In this document: positions 6,232 through 14,455 of the stretch, piece by piece
Layout of the letters: each line of letters starts with the position of its first letter
Numbering within the stretch: the stretch's first letter is position 1
NCBI GenBank assembly: GCA_949293245.1
Contig: CASFCS010000001.1
Location: 41,616-105,615, forward strand
Origin: an uncultured bacterium
GTDB taxonomy: Bacteria; Bacillota; Clostridia; Oscillospirales; Oscillospiraceae
DNA length: 64,000 nucleotides
Reading direction: 5' to 3'
Notes under the pieces: model-generated
Told to the model about the DNA's origin: nothing
The model's input: the letters and a program-made list of their open reading frames with translations, nothing else
Databases searched by the model: none
Made by a program: the position numbers and the translations under genes

Positions 6232-7145
6232 AACTCAAAGCCGCACTCTCCGGCGCCCTGGCCGCCCTGCTGCTCCTCACCCTGGGGGCCTGCTCCCCCG
6301 AGAAGGAGGAGGCGGCCGCCGTGCGCATCGCCACCAAGCCCATGACCGAGCAGTATATCCTGGGGGAGATGCTCTCCCTCCTGATCCAGCAGGACCTGGG
6401 GTGCGAGGTGGAGCTCACCAAGGGCATTGGCGGGGGCACCAGCAACATCCAGCCCGCCATGGAGCAGGGGGAGTTCGACCTCTACCCGGAGTACACCTCC
6501 AGCGGCTGGGTGCTGGTGCTGGGCCATGAGGGGGACTCCTCCCTGTCCAAGGAGGAGATGCTCCAGCAGCTCCAGAGGGAGTATGAGGAGCAGTTCGGCA
6601 TGACCTGGGTGGGGCTGTACGGCTTCAACAACACCTACACCGTGGCCGTCCGGGGGGAGGTGGCCCGGCAGTACGGCCTGGAGACCACCAGCGACCTGGC
6701 CGCCGCCGCCCCCCAGCTCACCTTCGGTGGCAACCCGGACTATCTGGAGCGGGCCGACGGCTTCCCCGCCCTGTGCGAGACCTATGGCCTCTCTTTCGGG
6801 GAGGTCACCGACATTGACATCGGCCTGAAATACCAGGCTCTCTCCTCGGGGGACATCGACGTGACCAACGCCTACACCACCGACGCCCAGCTGGGCAGCG
6901 CGGACAACGACGTGGTGGTGCTGGAGGACGACCTCCACCTCCAGGTGGACTACTTCTGCTCCACCGTGGTGCGCCAGGAGGCCCTGGAGGCCCACCCCGG
7001 CCTGGAGGACACCCTGATGAAGATGGACGGCCTCCTCACCGACCAGGAGATGGCCCAGCTCAACTACCAGGTGGAGGTAGAGGGCCGGGACGAGCAGGAC
7101 GTGGCCCGGGACTTCCTCACCCAGAAGGGCCTGCTGGAGGGCTGA
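6228..7145 (+). CDS. Glycine-betaine-type substrate-binding lipoprotein (OpuAC/OsmF-like)
   Basis: 305 aa. Lipoprotein signal with lipobox LGAC near residue 22. The mature part has hallmarks of the quaternary-amine-binding family: KPMTEQYILGEML, TKGIGGGTSNIQPAMEQGEFDLYPEYTSSGW, and a second lobe with SSGDIDVTNAYTTDAQL. It captures the substrate outside the cell and hands it to the permease. Which amine (betaine, choline, carnitine, proline betaine) cannot be told from the visible motifs. It overlaps the permease gene by 4 nt and is followed at 3 nt by the ATPase. Confidence 0.88.
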   Translation: MKLKAALSGALAALLLLTLGACSPEKEEAAAVRIATKPMTEQYILGEMLSLLIQQDLGCEVELTKGIGGGTSNIQPAMEQGEFDLYPEYTSSGWVLVLGHEGDSSLSKEEMLQQLQREYEEQFGMTWVGLYGFNNTYTVAVRGEVARQYGLETTSDLAAAAPQLTFGGNPDYLERADGFPALCETYGLSFGEVTDIDIGLKYQALSSGDIDVTNAYTTDAQLGSADNDVVVLEDDLHLQVDYFCSTVVRQEALEAHPGLEDTLMKMDGLLTDQEMAQLNYQVEVEGRDEQDVARDFLTQKGLLEG

Positions 7146-7148
7146 GGG

Positions 7149-7901
7149 GTGGCCGCGCCCATCATCTCCTTCCAGGGGGTATGCAAAGCCTACGGGAAAC
7201 AGCAGGTGCTGCAGGACTTCTCCCTGGACGTGCCGGAGGGGGAGTTTCTCACCATCATCGGCCGCTCGGGCTGCGGCAAGACCACGGCCCTCAAGCTGGT
7301 CAACGGCCTGCTCACCCCTGACCGGGGCAGGGTGCTGGTCCAGGGGGAGGACGTGGCCAGGGCGGACGGGGTGGCCCTCCGCCGGTCCATCGGCTACGCC
7401 ATCCAGGGGGTGGGCCTCTTCCCCCACATGACCGTGGAAAAGAACATCGCCTACGTCCCCGCCATCTCGGGCCTGCCGGGGTGGCGGGGGGAGGACCGCC
7501 GCCGCCGGGCGGGGGAGCTGCTGGAGCTGGTGGGCCTCGCCCCCGATCTGGCGGGGCGGTACCCCCGGGAGCTCTCCGGCGGCCAGCGCCAGCGGGTGGG
7601 CATTGCCCGGGCCCTGGCGGCGGAGCCCGCCATTCTGCTTATGGACGAGCCCTTCGGCGCGGTGGACGCCATCACCCGGGGGCAGCTTCAGGACGCCCTG
7701 CTGGACATCTGCCGCAAGCGCAGCCTTACGGTCCTCTTTGTCACCCACGACATTCGGGAGGCCCTGAAGCTGGGCAGCCGGGTGCTGGTGATGGACCAGG
7801 GGCGCACAGTCCAGTGCGGCACGCCGGAGGAGCTTTTAACCCATCCCGCCACGCCTTTTGTCCGGCAGCTCGTCGGCCAGATATCTCCCAATCCAGAATA
7901 A
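7149..7901 (+). CDS. Betaine-type ABC transporter ATP-binding protein (OpuCA-like, no CBS domains)
   Basis: 250 aa, GTG start 3 nt after the preceding stop. Walker A GRSGCGKTTALK near residue 39, Q-loop YAIQGVGLFPHMT, signature LSGGQRQRVG, Walker B ILLMDEPFGAVD and H-loop FVTHD are all intact. It energises the permease at the inner face of the membrane. Typical OpuCA proteins carry C-terminal CBS repeats that sense ionic strength; here the chain ends after the ATPase domain, so osmotic gating by that route is absent. Last gene of the operon. Confidence 0.9.
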   Translation: MAAPIISFQGVCKAYGKQQVLQDFSLDVPEGEFLTIIGRSGCGKTTALKLVNGLLTPDRGRVLVQGEDVARADGVALRRSIGYAIQGVGLFPHMTVEKNIAYVPAISGLPGWRGEDRRRRAGELLELVGLAPDLAGRYPRELSGGQRQRVGIARALAAEPAILLMDEPFGAVDAITRGQLQDALLDICRKRSLTVLFVTHDIREALKLGSRVLVMDQGRTVQCGTPEELLTHPATPFVRQLVGQISPNPE

Positions 7902-7918
7902 GACCGCAAACAAGCCGT

Positions 7919-7957
7919 GGCCGGCAGCCCATCTGGGCTGCCGGCCGCGGCCTTTTT
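7919..7957. terminator. Terminator between the ABC operon and the MalY-like gene
   Basis: Stem GGCCGGCAGCCCA / TGGGCTGCCGGCC (13 bp, loop TC), then CTTTTT. Lies between convergent genes and could act in both directions. Confidence 0.8.
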
Positions 7958-7984
7958 GCAGAAAGAAGAACAATGGGCGGCAGA

Positions 7985-9172
7985 TTAACCCCGCAGGCCC
8001 CGGCGCTCCGCCGCCAGGCGCAGCCGCTCCAGCCCCCGCTCCAGAAAGCGCCCGGGGCAGGCCAGGTTGATGCGCTCGAACCCAGCCCCTTCAGGGCCGA
8101 AGATGTGGCCCTCATCCAGGCACAGCCCCGCCTCATGGACCATGAAGTCCTCCAGCTCCCCGGCGCTCAGGCCCAGGCAGTTGAAGTCCACCCACAGCAG
8201 GTACGTCCCCTCCAGGGGGAACACCCGGGCGGCGGGGAAGTCCCGGGCCAGGATGTCCCGGCACAGCTGCGCATTGTGCTGGAGCACTTCCTTGAGCTCC
8301 TCCAGCCAGGCCTCCCCCTTTTCGTAGGCCGCGGTGGTGGCCGCCAGGCCGAAGTAGTTGATGAACTGCCCCGTGTGGCACTCCATGGCCTTCCGGCAGG
8401 CGGCGCGCAGCCCCTCGTCCGGGATGATGAGGTTGGCGGTGGACAGCCCCGCCAGGTTGAAGGTCTTGCTGGCGGACACGGCGGTAACGCTGTGGCGGGC
8501 GGCCTCCGGGCTCACCGTGGCGTAGGGCACGTGGACGTGGGGGGCGTAGACAAAGTCGCAGTGGATCTCGTCGGCAAAGACCGCCACGCCGTGGCGGGCG
8601 CAGATCTCGCTCACCGCCGCCAGCTCCTCCCCCGTCCACACCCGGCCCACCGGGTTGTGGGGGGAGCACAGGAGGAGAAGCTTCACATCAGGCCGGGCGG
8701 CCAGCTCCTCCAGCCCCTCCAGGTCCATCTCATACCGGCCGTCCACCTCCCGCAGGGGGTTCTCCACCGGGGTGCGGCCGGTGCGCTCCACCACCGAGCG
8801 GAAGGGGGGATACACCGGGGGCTGGTAAATAACCCCCTCCCCGGGCTGGGTGAGGGCGTACACCACCGAGATCATGGCGGACACCACCCCATAGGTCTGC
8901 ATGAGCCACTCCTTCTCCACGGCCCAGCCGTGGCGCCTGGCCATCCAGTCCCCCACCGCCCGGCAAAAGCGCCCGTCGGCCACGGTGTAGCCGTACACGG
9001 CGAAGTCCGCCGCCTGGTGCATGGCCTCCACGATCTCCGGGGCGGCCATAAACTCCATGTCCGCGATGGAGAAGGGCACCAGCCCCTCCTGAAGGCCGGT
9101 GGTGCGCTCCATCATCTCCCACTTCTCCGCCCCCATATGGGCCCGGGGCCGGGCCGTTTCAAAATCATACAT
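7985..9172 (-). CDS. MalY/PatB-type PLP-dependent C-S lyase / aminotransferase
   Basis: 395 aa. N-terminus begins with a KWEMM-like segment of the MalY/PatB subgroup, followed by the fold-type I aminotransferase pattern: SPHNPVGRVW (substrate/PLP Asn), FADEIHCDF (PLP Asp), and SASKTFNLAGL, whose Lys forms the PLP aldimine. Known members cleave cystathionine or cysteine conjugates to a thiol or homocysteine, pyruvate and ammonia. Cytosolic. Stands alone between two terminators, so its pathway is not given by context. Cystathionine beta-lyase is most likely; a related aminotransferase is possible. Confidence 0.85.
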   Translation of the reverse strand: MYDFETARPRAHMGAEKWEMMERTTGLQEGLVPFSIADMEFMAAPEIVEAMHQAADFAVYGYTVADGRFCRAVGDWMARRHGWAVEKEWLMQTYGVVSAMISVVYALTQPGEGVIYQPPVYPPFRSVVERTGRTPVENPLREVDGRYEMDLEGLEELAARPDVKLLLLCSPHNPVGRVWTGEELAAVSEICARHGVAVFADEIHCDFVYAPHVHVPYATVSPEAARHSVTAVSASKTFNLAGLSTANLIIPDEGLRAACRKAMECHTGQFINYFGLAATTAAYEKGEAWLEELKEVLQHNAQLCRDILARDFPAARVFPLEGTYLLWVDFNCLGLSAGELEDFMVHEAGLCLDEGHIFGPEGAGFERINLACPGRFLERGLERLRLAAERRGLRG

Positions 9173-9206
9173 GGCGTTTCTCCCTTTCAGAATATGATAA
9201 CAGCAT

Positions 9207-9240
9207 CAGAGGGCTGCCGCGAAAACGCGGCAGCCCTCTG
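9207..9240 (-). terminator. Hairpin downstream of the FakA-like gene
   Basis: Perfect 15-bp stem CAGAGGGCTGCCGCG with loop AAAA. It lies 14 nt beyond the minus-strand stop at 9255 and upstream of the MalY-like start. There is no clear U tract, so it may be a weak terminator or an mRNA-stability hairpin. Confidence 0.55.
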
Positions 9241-9254
9241 TTCATAGCGGAGGA

Positions 9255-10931
9255 TTACTCCGCCGAGATCATATAGTAGTACACCGGCTGTCCGCCGCTG
9301 ATGAGGTTGATCTCCGCGTTGGGGCAAGAGGCGGTAAAGATGGCCTCCACCTCCTGGGCGGCCTCCTCCGACACGTCCTCGCCGTAGAAGATGTTGATGA
9401 ACTCAGCCTCCTGCTGGGAGGGGTCCTGGGCCAGGCGCTCCATCAGGTGGTTGAGGTCGGTGTCGGTGCCGAAGAGCTGGCCCTCCGCCAGGGCCATATA
9501 GTCCCCGGCCTTGATGTCAAAGCCGCCGAAGTCGGAGTCCCGGGCGGCATAGGTCACCTCGCTGGTGCGTACGGTGCCGATGGCCTCGCTCATGGCGGCC
9601 ACGTTGGACTCCTCGTCCGCCTCCGGGTCCATGACCATCATGGCGGAGATGCCCTGGGGGATGGTCTTGGTGCCCAGCACCACCACCTTCTTCCCCTCGG
9701 CCAGGCCCACACACTGCTGGGCGGCCATGATGATGTTCTTGTTGTTGGGCAGCACAAACACCACCTCGGCGGGGGTGCGGTCGATCTCCCGCAGCAGGTC
9801 CTCGGTGGAGGGGTTCATGGTCTGGCCGCCGGAGATGATGCCGTCCACCCCCAGGTCGCGGAACACGCTGGCCATGCCCGCCCCGGCGCATACGGCCACC
9901 ACGCCGTAGTGCTTCTCCGGCGGGGCCACCACCCGCTCAGGCTCCTGGGCGGCCTCGTCCATGTCCAGGTCGTCGGTGCTCTGGGGGGTGCGCCCGGCGG
10001 CCATGTCCTCGTACTGGGTGCGCATATTCTCGATCTTGGCCAGCTCCAGGGTGCCGTACTTCTGGGCCTCGGTGAGGGCGGAGCCGGGGATGTCGGTGTG
10101 GACGTGGACCTTGAAGGACTCGTCGTCCTCCCCGATGACCAGGCTGTCGCCGATGCTGTTGAGGTAGGCCCGGAAGGGGTCCAGGTCCACCTCCTCCTGG
10201 TTCTTGCGGACAATGAACACCGTGTCAAAGGTGAAGGTGATCTCCTCGTCGGTGAGGGCGGCGAAGTCCGCCTTGTCCTTCACCTCGGGCTCCTCCTCCC
10301 CGTCGGTGGGGATGGGCAGGCCCCGCAGCTCGTCCAGCATGCCCTGGAGAATCACCAGAAAGCCCTTGCCGCCGGCATCCACCACGCCGGCCTTCTCCAG
10401 GACGGGGTTCTGGTGGATGGTGTTGGCCAGGGCCACTTCGCCCTCCTTGATGGCCTCCTCCAGCACGTACTCCGCCGCGCCGTTCTCCCGGGCGGCCTCC
10501 ACCGCCCGGCTGGCCGCCAGGCGGGAGACGGTGAGGATGGTGCCCTCGGCGGGCTTCATGACCGCCTTGTAGGCGGCGGAGACTCCTTCGCTCAGGGCCT
10601 CTCCCAGATCGGCGCCGGTGGCGGTGTCCTTCTCCTTGAGGGCCTTGGAAAAGCCCCGGAACAGCAGGGACAAAATGACGCCCGAGTTGCCCCGGGCCCC
10701 CCGCAGCAGGGCGGAGGCGTGGACGGAGGCCGCCTTCCCCAGGGTGAGGCCGGACTTCTTCTTCATCTCGGCGGCGGAGGTGGCGATGGTCAGGGACATG
10801 TTGGTGCCGGTATCCCCGTCGGGCACAGGAAAGACGTTGAGCTCGTTGATACTCTGCTTCTGCGCGTTGATGGAGGCGGCGCCATGAATCACCATGCGCT
10901 GAAACAGCGCGCCGTCAATGATCTCGATCAT
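9255..10931 (-). CDS. fakA: DAK2-domain fatty-acid kinase, FakA/YloV family
   Basis: 558 aa from ATG 10931, preceded by AAAGGA; a longer start 24 nt upstream has no ribosome site. The N-terminal DAK2 kinase domain has the ELNVFPVPDGDTGTNM motif that binds Mg-ATP, then GARGNSGVILS. A middle domain and a C-terminal DegV-like domain (GAGMASVFRDLGVDGIISGGQTMNPS) follow, the YloV layout. FakA phosphorylates exogenous fatty acids carried by a DegV-type FakB; such a protein is encoded at 43698-44570. Directly downstream of the Asp23-like gene, the standard yloU-yloV order. Confidence 0.88.
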   Translation of the reverse strand: MIEIIDGALFQRMVIHGAASINAQKQSINELNVFPVPDGDTGTNMSLTIATSAAEMKKKSGLTLGKAASVHASALLRGARGNSGVILSLLFRGFSKALKEKDTATGADLGEALSEGVSAAYKAVMKPAEGTILTVSRLAASRAVEAARENGAAEYVLEEAIKEGEVALANTIHQNPVLEKAGVVDAGGKGFLVILQGMLDELRGLPIPTDGEEEPEVKDKADFAALTDEEITFTFDTVFIVRKNQEEVDLDPFRAYLNSIGDSLVIGEDDESFKVHVHTDIPGSALTEAQKYGTLELAKIENMRTQYEDMAAGRTPQSTDDLDMDEAAQEPERVVAPPEKHYGVVAVCAGAGMASVFRDLGVDGIISGGQTMNPSTEDLLREIDRTPAEVVFVLPNNKNIIMAAQQCVGLAEGKKVVVLGTKTIPQGISAMMVMDPEADEESNVAAMSEAIGTVRTSEVTYAARDSDFGGFDIKAGDYMALAEGQLFGTDTDLNHLMERLAQDPSQQEAEFINIFYGEDVSEEAAQEVEAIFTASCPNAEINLISGGQPVYYYMISAE

Positions 10932-10973
10932 ACTCCGATTTCCTTTCTGTCTCATTCACGGGGGGCCCGCGCC

Positions 10974-11324
10974 TTACCCGATGACCATAGAGTCGATATA
11001 GACGTCCACATTCCGGACGGTCACGCCGGTCATGCGGCTGACGTGGTAGCTGACCTCGCTCATGATGGAGTGGCTCACCGCCGTCAGGTTCACGCCGTTG
11101 TCCACCATGATGTGCAGCTCGATGGATACAGAGTCGTCCTCATTGTAGGTGACCTTCACGCCCTTGGACATGGATTCCCGCCGCAGCAGATGGACCAGTC
11201 CGTCGGTCTTGGACCGGACCGCCATGCCCTTGACGCCATAGCAGCTGGTGGCCACGGCGCCGGTAATGGTGGTGAAAACATCACTGCTGATACGCAGCTC
11301 GCCCTTTTCGGTTTGCAGCTTCAT
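10974..11324 (-). CDS. Asp23/Gls24 family protein (YloU-like)
   Basis: 116 aa from ATG 11324, preceded by AAGGAAGG at about 5 nt. The Asp23 fold is recognised by the GEIRIS-like start, a V.GVKGMAVR segment, a central beta strand IELHIMVDNGVN and a C-terminal V..VNVDVYIDSM. Family members are small cytoplasmic or membrane-associated proteins linked to envelope and alkaline stress. The gene precedes fakA by 42 nt and is transcribed from the promoter at 11403-11431. Confidence 0.85.
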   Translation of the reverse strand: MKLQTEKGELRISSDVFTTITGAVATSCYGVKGMAVRSKTDGLVHLLRRESMSKGVKVTYNEDDSVSIELHIMVDNGVNLTAVSHSIMSEVSYHVSRMTGVTVRNVDVYIDSMVIG

Positions 11325-11402
11325 AGAGACCTTCCTTTCCACAGGGAGAGATCCGGCATGGGTCCAGCCATTGTGCCGTTCTTCAATGTCATTCATTTCT
11401 AT

Positions 11403-11431
11403 ATTGTAATCGATTCAGGCGTAAAATACAA
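11403..11431 (-). promoter_or_regulatory. Promoter for the Asp23-fakA unit
   Basis: Read on the minus strand: TTGTAT (11431-11426), 17-bp spacer, TACAAT (11408-11403). Confidence 0.65.
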
Positions 11432-11454
11432 GTAAAAAAACTTTCTTCCGGGCA

Positions 11455-11483
11455 TTGTAAATCCCGCTAAAACCGTGTACAAT
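11455..11483 (+). promoter_or_regulatory. Promoter for the small membrane protein
   Basis: TTGTAA (11455-11460), 17-bp spacer, TACAAT (11478-11483). Divergent from the Asp23 promoter, only about 25 bp apart. Confidence 0.65.
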
Positions 11484-11515
11484 AAAGCTACCATATTGTG
11501 AAGGAGGCGCCGGAA

Positions 11516-11710
11516 ATGAAGGTGGTCCGTCTGATCCTGAAGTTGGTTGCCGTCATGCTGAGTGTTACGGCAGTCGCCTGTGCCATCATTGCCTATTGGG
11601 ACAGAATCGTGGATTTTTTCTACGGCATCCAGGATAAAATTGAAGAGCGCAAGGCTGCGCGCTGCTTCTGCTCCTCTGAGTTCGACGACTACGACGACAT
11701 GGACGAGTGA
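11516..11710 (+). CDS. Small single-pass membrane protein
   Basis: 64 aa. Start ATG 11516 lies 7-8 nt after AAGGAGG. One hydrophobic helix near residues 5-25 (IAYW at its end), then a charged amphipathic stretch and a very acidic tail (DDYDDMDE) with a CFC pair. No family recognised. It has its own promoter and terminator, so it is a genuine one-gene unit. Possible roles include a stress-response membrane peptide; not established. Confidence 0.65.
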   Translation: MKVVRLILKLVAVMLSVTAVACAIIAYWDRIVDFFYGIQDKIEERKAARCFCSSEFDDYDDMDE

Positions 11711-11737
11711 GGCTCCACGCCTGACAACAGCCTGCCC

Positions 11738-11767
11738 GCCGCCGCGCCTGAGGTGCGGCGGCTTTTT
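11738..11767 (+). terminator. Terminator of the small membrane protein gene
   Basis: Stem GCCGCCGC / GCGGCGGC, 9-nt loop, then TTTTT. Confidence 0.75.
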
Positions 11768-11780
11768 CTGCCCCTTTTTA

Positions 11781-11819
11781 GAACAAATGTTTGACAATTT
11801 CTCCCGCCCATGGTACCAT
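11781..11819 (+). promoter_or_regulatory. lexA promoter with LexA (SOS) box
   Basis: GAACAAATGTTT at 11781-11792 matches the Firmicute SOS box (GAAC-N4-GTTC type) at all but the last base and overlaps the -35 TTGACA (11791-11796). A 17-bp spacer leads to TACCAT (11814-11819). LexA bound here would block polymerase, giving autoregulation of lexA and the downstream repair genes. Confidence 0.75.
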
Positions 11820-11859
11820 AGAGGCACAAGATGCCAATCCAATTAAGGAGGTCTGCCCC

Positions 11860-12456
11860 ATGGTTGAGCTCACTCCCAAGCAGCAGCAGATCTATGACTA
11901 TATCCGCTCCTTTACCGAGGCCAACGGCTACGCCCCCTCCGTGCGGGAGATCGCCGTGGCGGTGGGGCTCAAGTCCCCCTCCACCGTCCACTTCCACCTC
12001 AAGGGCATGCGCCAGGCGGGGCTCATCTCCCAGGCCGAGGGCAAGACCCGGGCCATCACCCTGCGGGACGGCCCCCACGCCCCCCCGGGGCAGATCCCCC
12101 TGGTGGGCAACGTGGCCGCCGGCTCCCCCATTCTGGCGGAGGAGTGCGTGGAGGAGTACATCACCTTTGACACCGCCGCCCCCGCCGGGGAGCACTTTGC
12201 CCTGCGGGTGCGGGGGGAGTCCATGCTGGGGGCGGGCATCCTGCCCGGGGACCTGGTGGTGGTCCACCAGCAGCGGGAGGCCTTCTGCAACGGGGACATC
12301 GTGGTGGCCCTCTTTGAGGACGAGGCCACCGTGAAGACCTACCGCCGGAAGGACGGCCATGTGTGGCTCATGCCGGAGAACCCGGACTACCAGCCCATTG
12401 ACGGCGCGGGATGCACCATCCTGGGCAAGGTGGTGGCGGTGCTCCGGCGGTACTGA
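11860..12456 (+). CDS. lexA: LexA repressor
   Basis: 198 aa, ATG 11860 preceded by TAAGGAGGT. N-terminal winged HTH (residues 1-65, with PSVREIAVAVGLKSPSTVHFHL). Cleavage site A87-G88 in VAAGSP. C-terminal S24 domain with catalytic S121 (GESM) and K159 (TVKTY). Represses SOS genes and self-cleaves when bound to RecA filaments after DNA damage. First gene of a likely four-gene unit with ogt, a DUF6440 gene and exoA. Confidence 0.95.
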   Translation: MVELTPKQQQIYDYIRSFTEANGYAPSVREIAVAVGLKSPSTVHFHLKGMRQAGLISQAEGKTRAITLRDGPHAPPGQIPLVGNVAAGSPILAEECVEEYITFDTAAPAGEHFALRVRGESMLGAGILPGDLVVVHQQREAFCNGDIVVALFEDEATVKTYRRKDGHVWLMPENPDYQPIDGAGCTILGKVVAVLRRY

Positions 12457-12463
12457 TAGGGCC

Positions 12464-12919
12464 GTGGACCGCATCTCCTTTTCCACCCCCCTGGGCCCTA
12501 TGGCCCTGGAGGAAGAGGGGGGCGCCCTCACCGCGCTGTACCTGCCCAACGCCCCCATGCCCCCCGCCGGGGAAGAGACCCCCCTCCTCTCCCGGGGCCG
12601 GCAGGAGGTGCTGGAGTACCTGGCCGGTGGGCGGCGGACCTTTGACCTGCCCCTTTGTCCCAGGGGCACCTCCTTTCAGCTGAGGGTGTGGCGCGCCCTG
12701 GAGGACATCCCCTACGGGCAGGTCATCACTTACGGAGAGCTGGCCCGCCGGGTGGGCTGCCCCAGGGGCAGCCGGGCGGTGGGCCAGGCCAACCACCGCA
12801 ACCCCCTGCCCCTTTTTCTTCCCTGCCACCGGGTGGTGGGGGCGGGGGGCGCCCTCACGGGGTACGCCGGGGGGCTGTCTATGAAGGAATGGCTGCTGCG
12901 GCTGGAGGGCATGCTATAA
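12464..12919 (+). CDS. ogt: Methylated-DNA--protein-cysteine methyltransferase
   Basis: 151 aa from GTG 12464, 7 nt after the lexA stop. The N-terminal half is a short Ogt domain. The C-terminal DNA-binding/active-site domain has RVWRALEDIPYGQVITYGELA, the Arg-finger helix, and PCHRV with acceptor C121. It removes alkyl groups from O6-alkylguanine in a suicide reaction. The ribosome site is weak, which fits coupled translation from lexA. Being behind a LexA box would make it damage-inducible. Confidence 0.9.
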   Translation: MDRISFSTPLGPMALEEEGGALTALYLPNAPMPPAGEETPLLSRGRQEVLEYLAGGRRTFDLPLCPRGTSFQLRVWRALEDIPYGQVITYGELARRVGCPRGSRAVGQANHRNPLPLFLPCHRVVGAGGALTGYAGGLSMKEWLLRLEGML

Positions 12920-12950
12920 TCCGGCCCGCCGGGCCAAGGAGGAATGAACG

Positions 12951-13139
12951 ATGGGTAAGAAAGACCGGTTCCAGGTGGTATACAGCCAGGGGGCCGTGGA
13001 TGTGATGCGTATCCTGGTGGACACCCACACGGGGGTGCAGTACCTCCAGGTGGTCAACGGCTACGCCGGGGGCCTGACCCCTCTGCTGGGGGCGGACGGG
13101 GCCCCCGTGGTGTGGGCGCCGGAGGAGGATGACCGGTGA
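12951..13139 (+). CDS. DUF6440-type small protein
   Basis: 62 aa, ATG 12951 with AAGGAGGAA 8 nt upstream. Sequence pattern (RILVDTHTGVQYL, SGYAGGLTPLL-like NGYAGGLTPLL, then PV) matches the small DUF6440 proteins of Firmicutes as I recall them. Predicted all-beta, cytosolic, function unknown. It is embedded between ogt and exoA in a damage-controlled unit; its last bases overlap the exoA start (GTGA). Confidence 0.75.
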   Translation: MGKKDRFQVVYSQGAVDVMRILVDTHTGVQYLQVVNGYAGGLTPLLGADGAPVVWAPEEDDR

Positions 13140-13894
13140 AGCTTCTCTCATGGAATGTCAACGGCCTGCGCTCCTGCCTGGGCAAGGGCTTTCTGGACTT
13201 CTTCCAGGGGGTGGGGGCGGACGCCTTCTGCCTCCAGGAAACCAAGCTCCAGCCCCACCAGATCCAGCTGGACCTGCCGGGCTACCACATCTACTGGAAC
13301 AGCGCCCAGAAGAAGGGCTACTCCGGCACCGCCCTCATCACCCGGCAGGAGCCCCTGGCGGTGACCTATGGCATCGGCGCGGAGGAGCACGACACCGAGG
13401 GGCGGGTCATCACGGCGGAGTATGAGCCCTTCTACCTGGTGTGCTGCTACACCCCCAACTCCCAGGACGGCCTGGCCCGCATCGACTACCGCATGGCCTG
13501 GGAGGACGCCTTCCGGGCCTACCTGATGGGCCTGGACAGCAAAAAGCCCGTGGTGCTGTGCGGCGACCTGAACGTGGCCCACCAGGAGATCGACCTGAAA
13601 AACCCCAAGACCAACCGGAACAACGCCGGCTTCACCGACCGGGAGCGAGAAAAGATGACCGCCCTGCTCCAAAGCGGCTTTGCCGACACCTTCCGCGCCC
13701 TCTATCCCCAGGCCACCGGGGCCTACACCTGGTGGAGCTACCGCTTCAATGCCCGGAAGAACAACGCGGGGTGGCGCATCGACTACTTCATTGTGTCGGA
13801 GCGCCTGATGCCCCATGTGAAGGACCACGTCATCCACGCCGATGTCACCGGCAGTGACCACTGCCCGGTGGAGCTGGACCTGGACCTGTCATAA
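13136..13894 (+). CDS. exoA: Exodeoxyribonuclease III / AP endonuclease
   Basis: 252 aa, GTG start overlapping the previous stop, with GGAGGAGGA upstream. Exonuclease-endonuclease-phosphatase fold: SWNVNGLRSC (metal Asn), LQETKLQ (metal Glu), CGDLNVAHQEIDL (Asp/Asn), WRIDYFIVSE, and SDHCPVEL (catalytic His). Cuts DNA 5' of abasic sites and trims 3' ends in base-excision repair. Last gene of the lexA unit. Confidence 0.95.
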   Translation: MKLLSWNVNGLRSCLGKGFLDFFQGVGADAFCLQETKLQPHQIQLDLPGYHIYWNSAQKKGYSGTALITRQEPLAVTYGIGAEEHDTEGRVITAEYEPFYLVCCYTPNSQDGLARIDYRMAWEDAFRAYLMGLDSKKPVVLCGDLNVAHQEIDLKNPKTNRNNAGFTDREREKMTALLQSGFADTFRALYPQATGAYTWWSYRFNARKNNAGWRIDYFIVSERLMPHVKDHVIHADVTGSDHCPVELDLDLS

Positions 13895-13899
13895 CGAAA

Positions 13900-13940
13900 T
13901 ACGCCCCGCCCGGTCAAAAGCCGGGCGGGGCGTATGTTGT
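13900..13940. terminator. Bidirectional terminator, exoA / Gx transporter
   Basis: Stem ATACGCCCCGCCCGG / CCGGGCGGGGCGTAT (15 bp), followed by TTGTTTT. Lies between convergent genes. Confidence 0.85.
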
Positions 13941-13941
13941 T

Positions 13942-14451
13942 TTATGGATGTCCCTGGGGGAAGAGCTTGGCCAGTTTGTGGAGAAGGGCCTGGGCCGCCA
14001 GGCCGGTGAAAAGACCCGCCGCCATGCCGCACACCAGCAGGAAGGGCAGGTAGAAAAACACCGCCGCCGTGCGGGCGATGAGGGCCGCCGCCACCAGCTG
14101 TCCCAGGTTGTGGGCCGCCGCGCCCACCACGCCGCAAACCCAGATCTGCCCCCGGCCCACCACCCGGCGCAGCGCCAGGGAGACGGCGAAGGCCGCCAGG
14201 CCCCCGGCCAGGCTGTAAAAGAAGATCATGGGCTGGCCGGAGAAGAGGCTGCCCAGAATCACCCGGGCCAGCAAAATCATCAGGGCCTCCCCCGGCGTCA
14301 TGGCAAACAGGGCGAAGAGGGTCACGATGTTGGCCAAGCCCAGCTTCACCCCCGGGATGGGCACCACGTCGGGCAGCTGGGCCTCCACCATGAAGATGAT
14401 GAGGGCCAGGGCGGTGAGCAGGGCCATGCGGGTGAGTTTTCCTGTGTTCAT
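13942..14451 (-). CDS. Gx transporter family membrane protein (Hpre_diP_synt_I type)
   Basis: 169 aa with about five membrane helices. N-terminal MALLTALALIIFMVEAQLP and PGVKLGLANIVTLFAL are typical of the family once annotated as heptaprenyl diphosphate synthase component I; the protein looks like an S-component-like transporter rather than an enzyme. Last gene of the GH13-ApbE-NusG_II-Gx string. Neighbours suggest a role in flavin or quinone/electron-transport supply, inferred only. Confidence 0.8.
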   Translation of the reverse strand: MNTGKLTRMALLTALALIIFMVEAQLPDVVPIPGVKLGLANIVTLFALFAMTPGEALMILLARVILGSLFSGQPMIFFYSLAGGLAAFAVSLALRRVVGRGQIWVCGVVGAAAHNLGQLVAAALIARTAAVFFYLPFLLVCGMAAGLFTGLAAQALLHKLAKLFPQGHP

Positions 14452-14455
14452 CTTC

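Noticed and set aside
7481..9247. Long open frame on the plus strand across the ABC and MalY-like genes
   Set aside because: It crosses two convergent genes and a terminator, has proline/histidine/glycine-biased nonsense composition, and arises from the high GC third positions.
9447..11435. 662-codon open frame antisense to fakA
   Set aside because: Opposite to a well-supported kinase gene, His/Gly/Val/Leu-rich shadow without motifs or a ribosome site.
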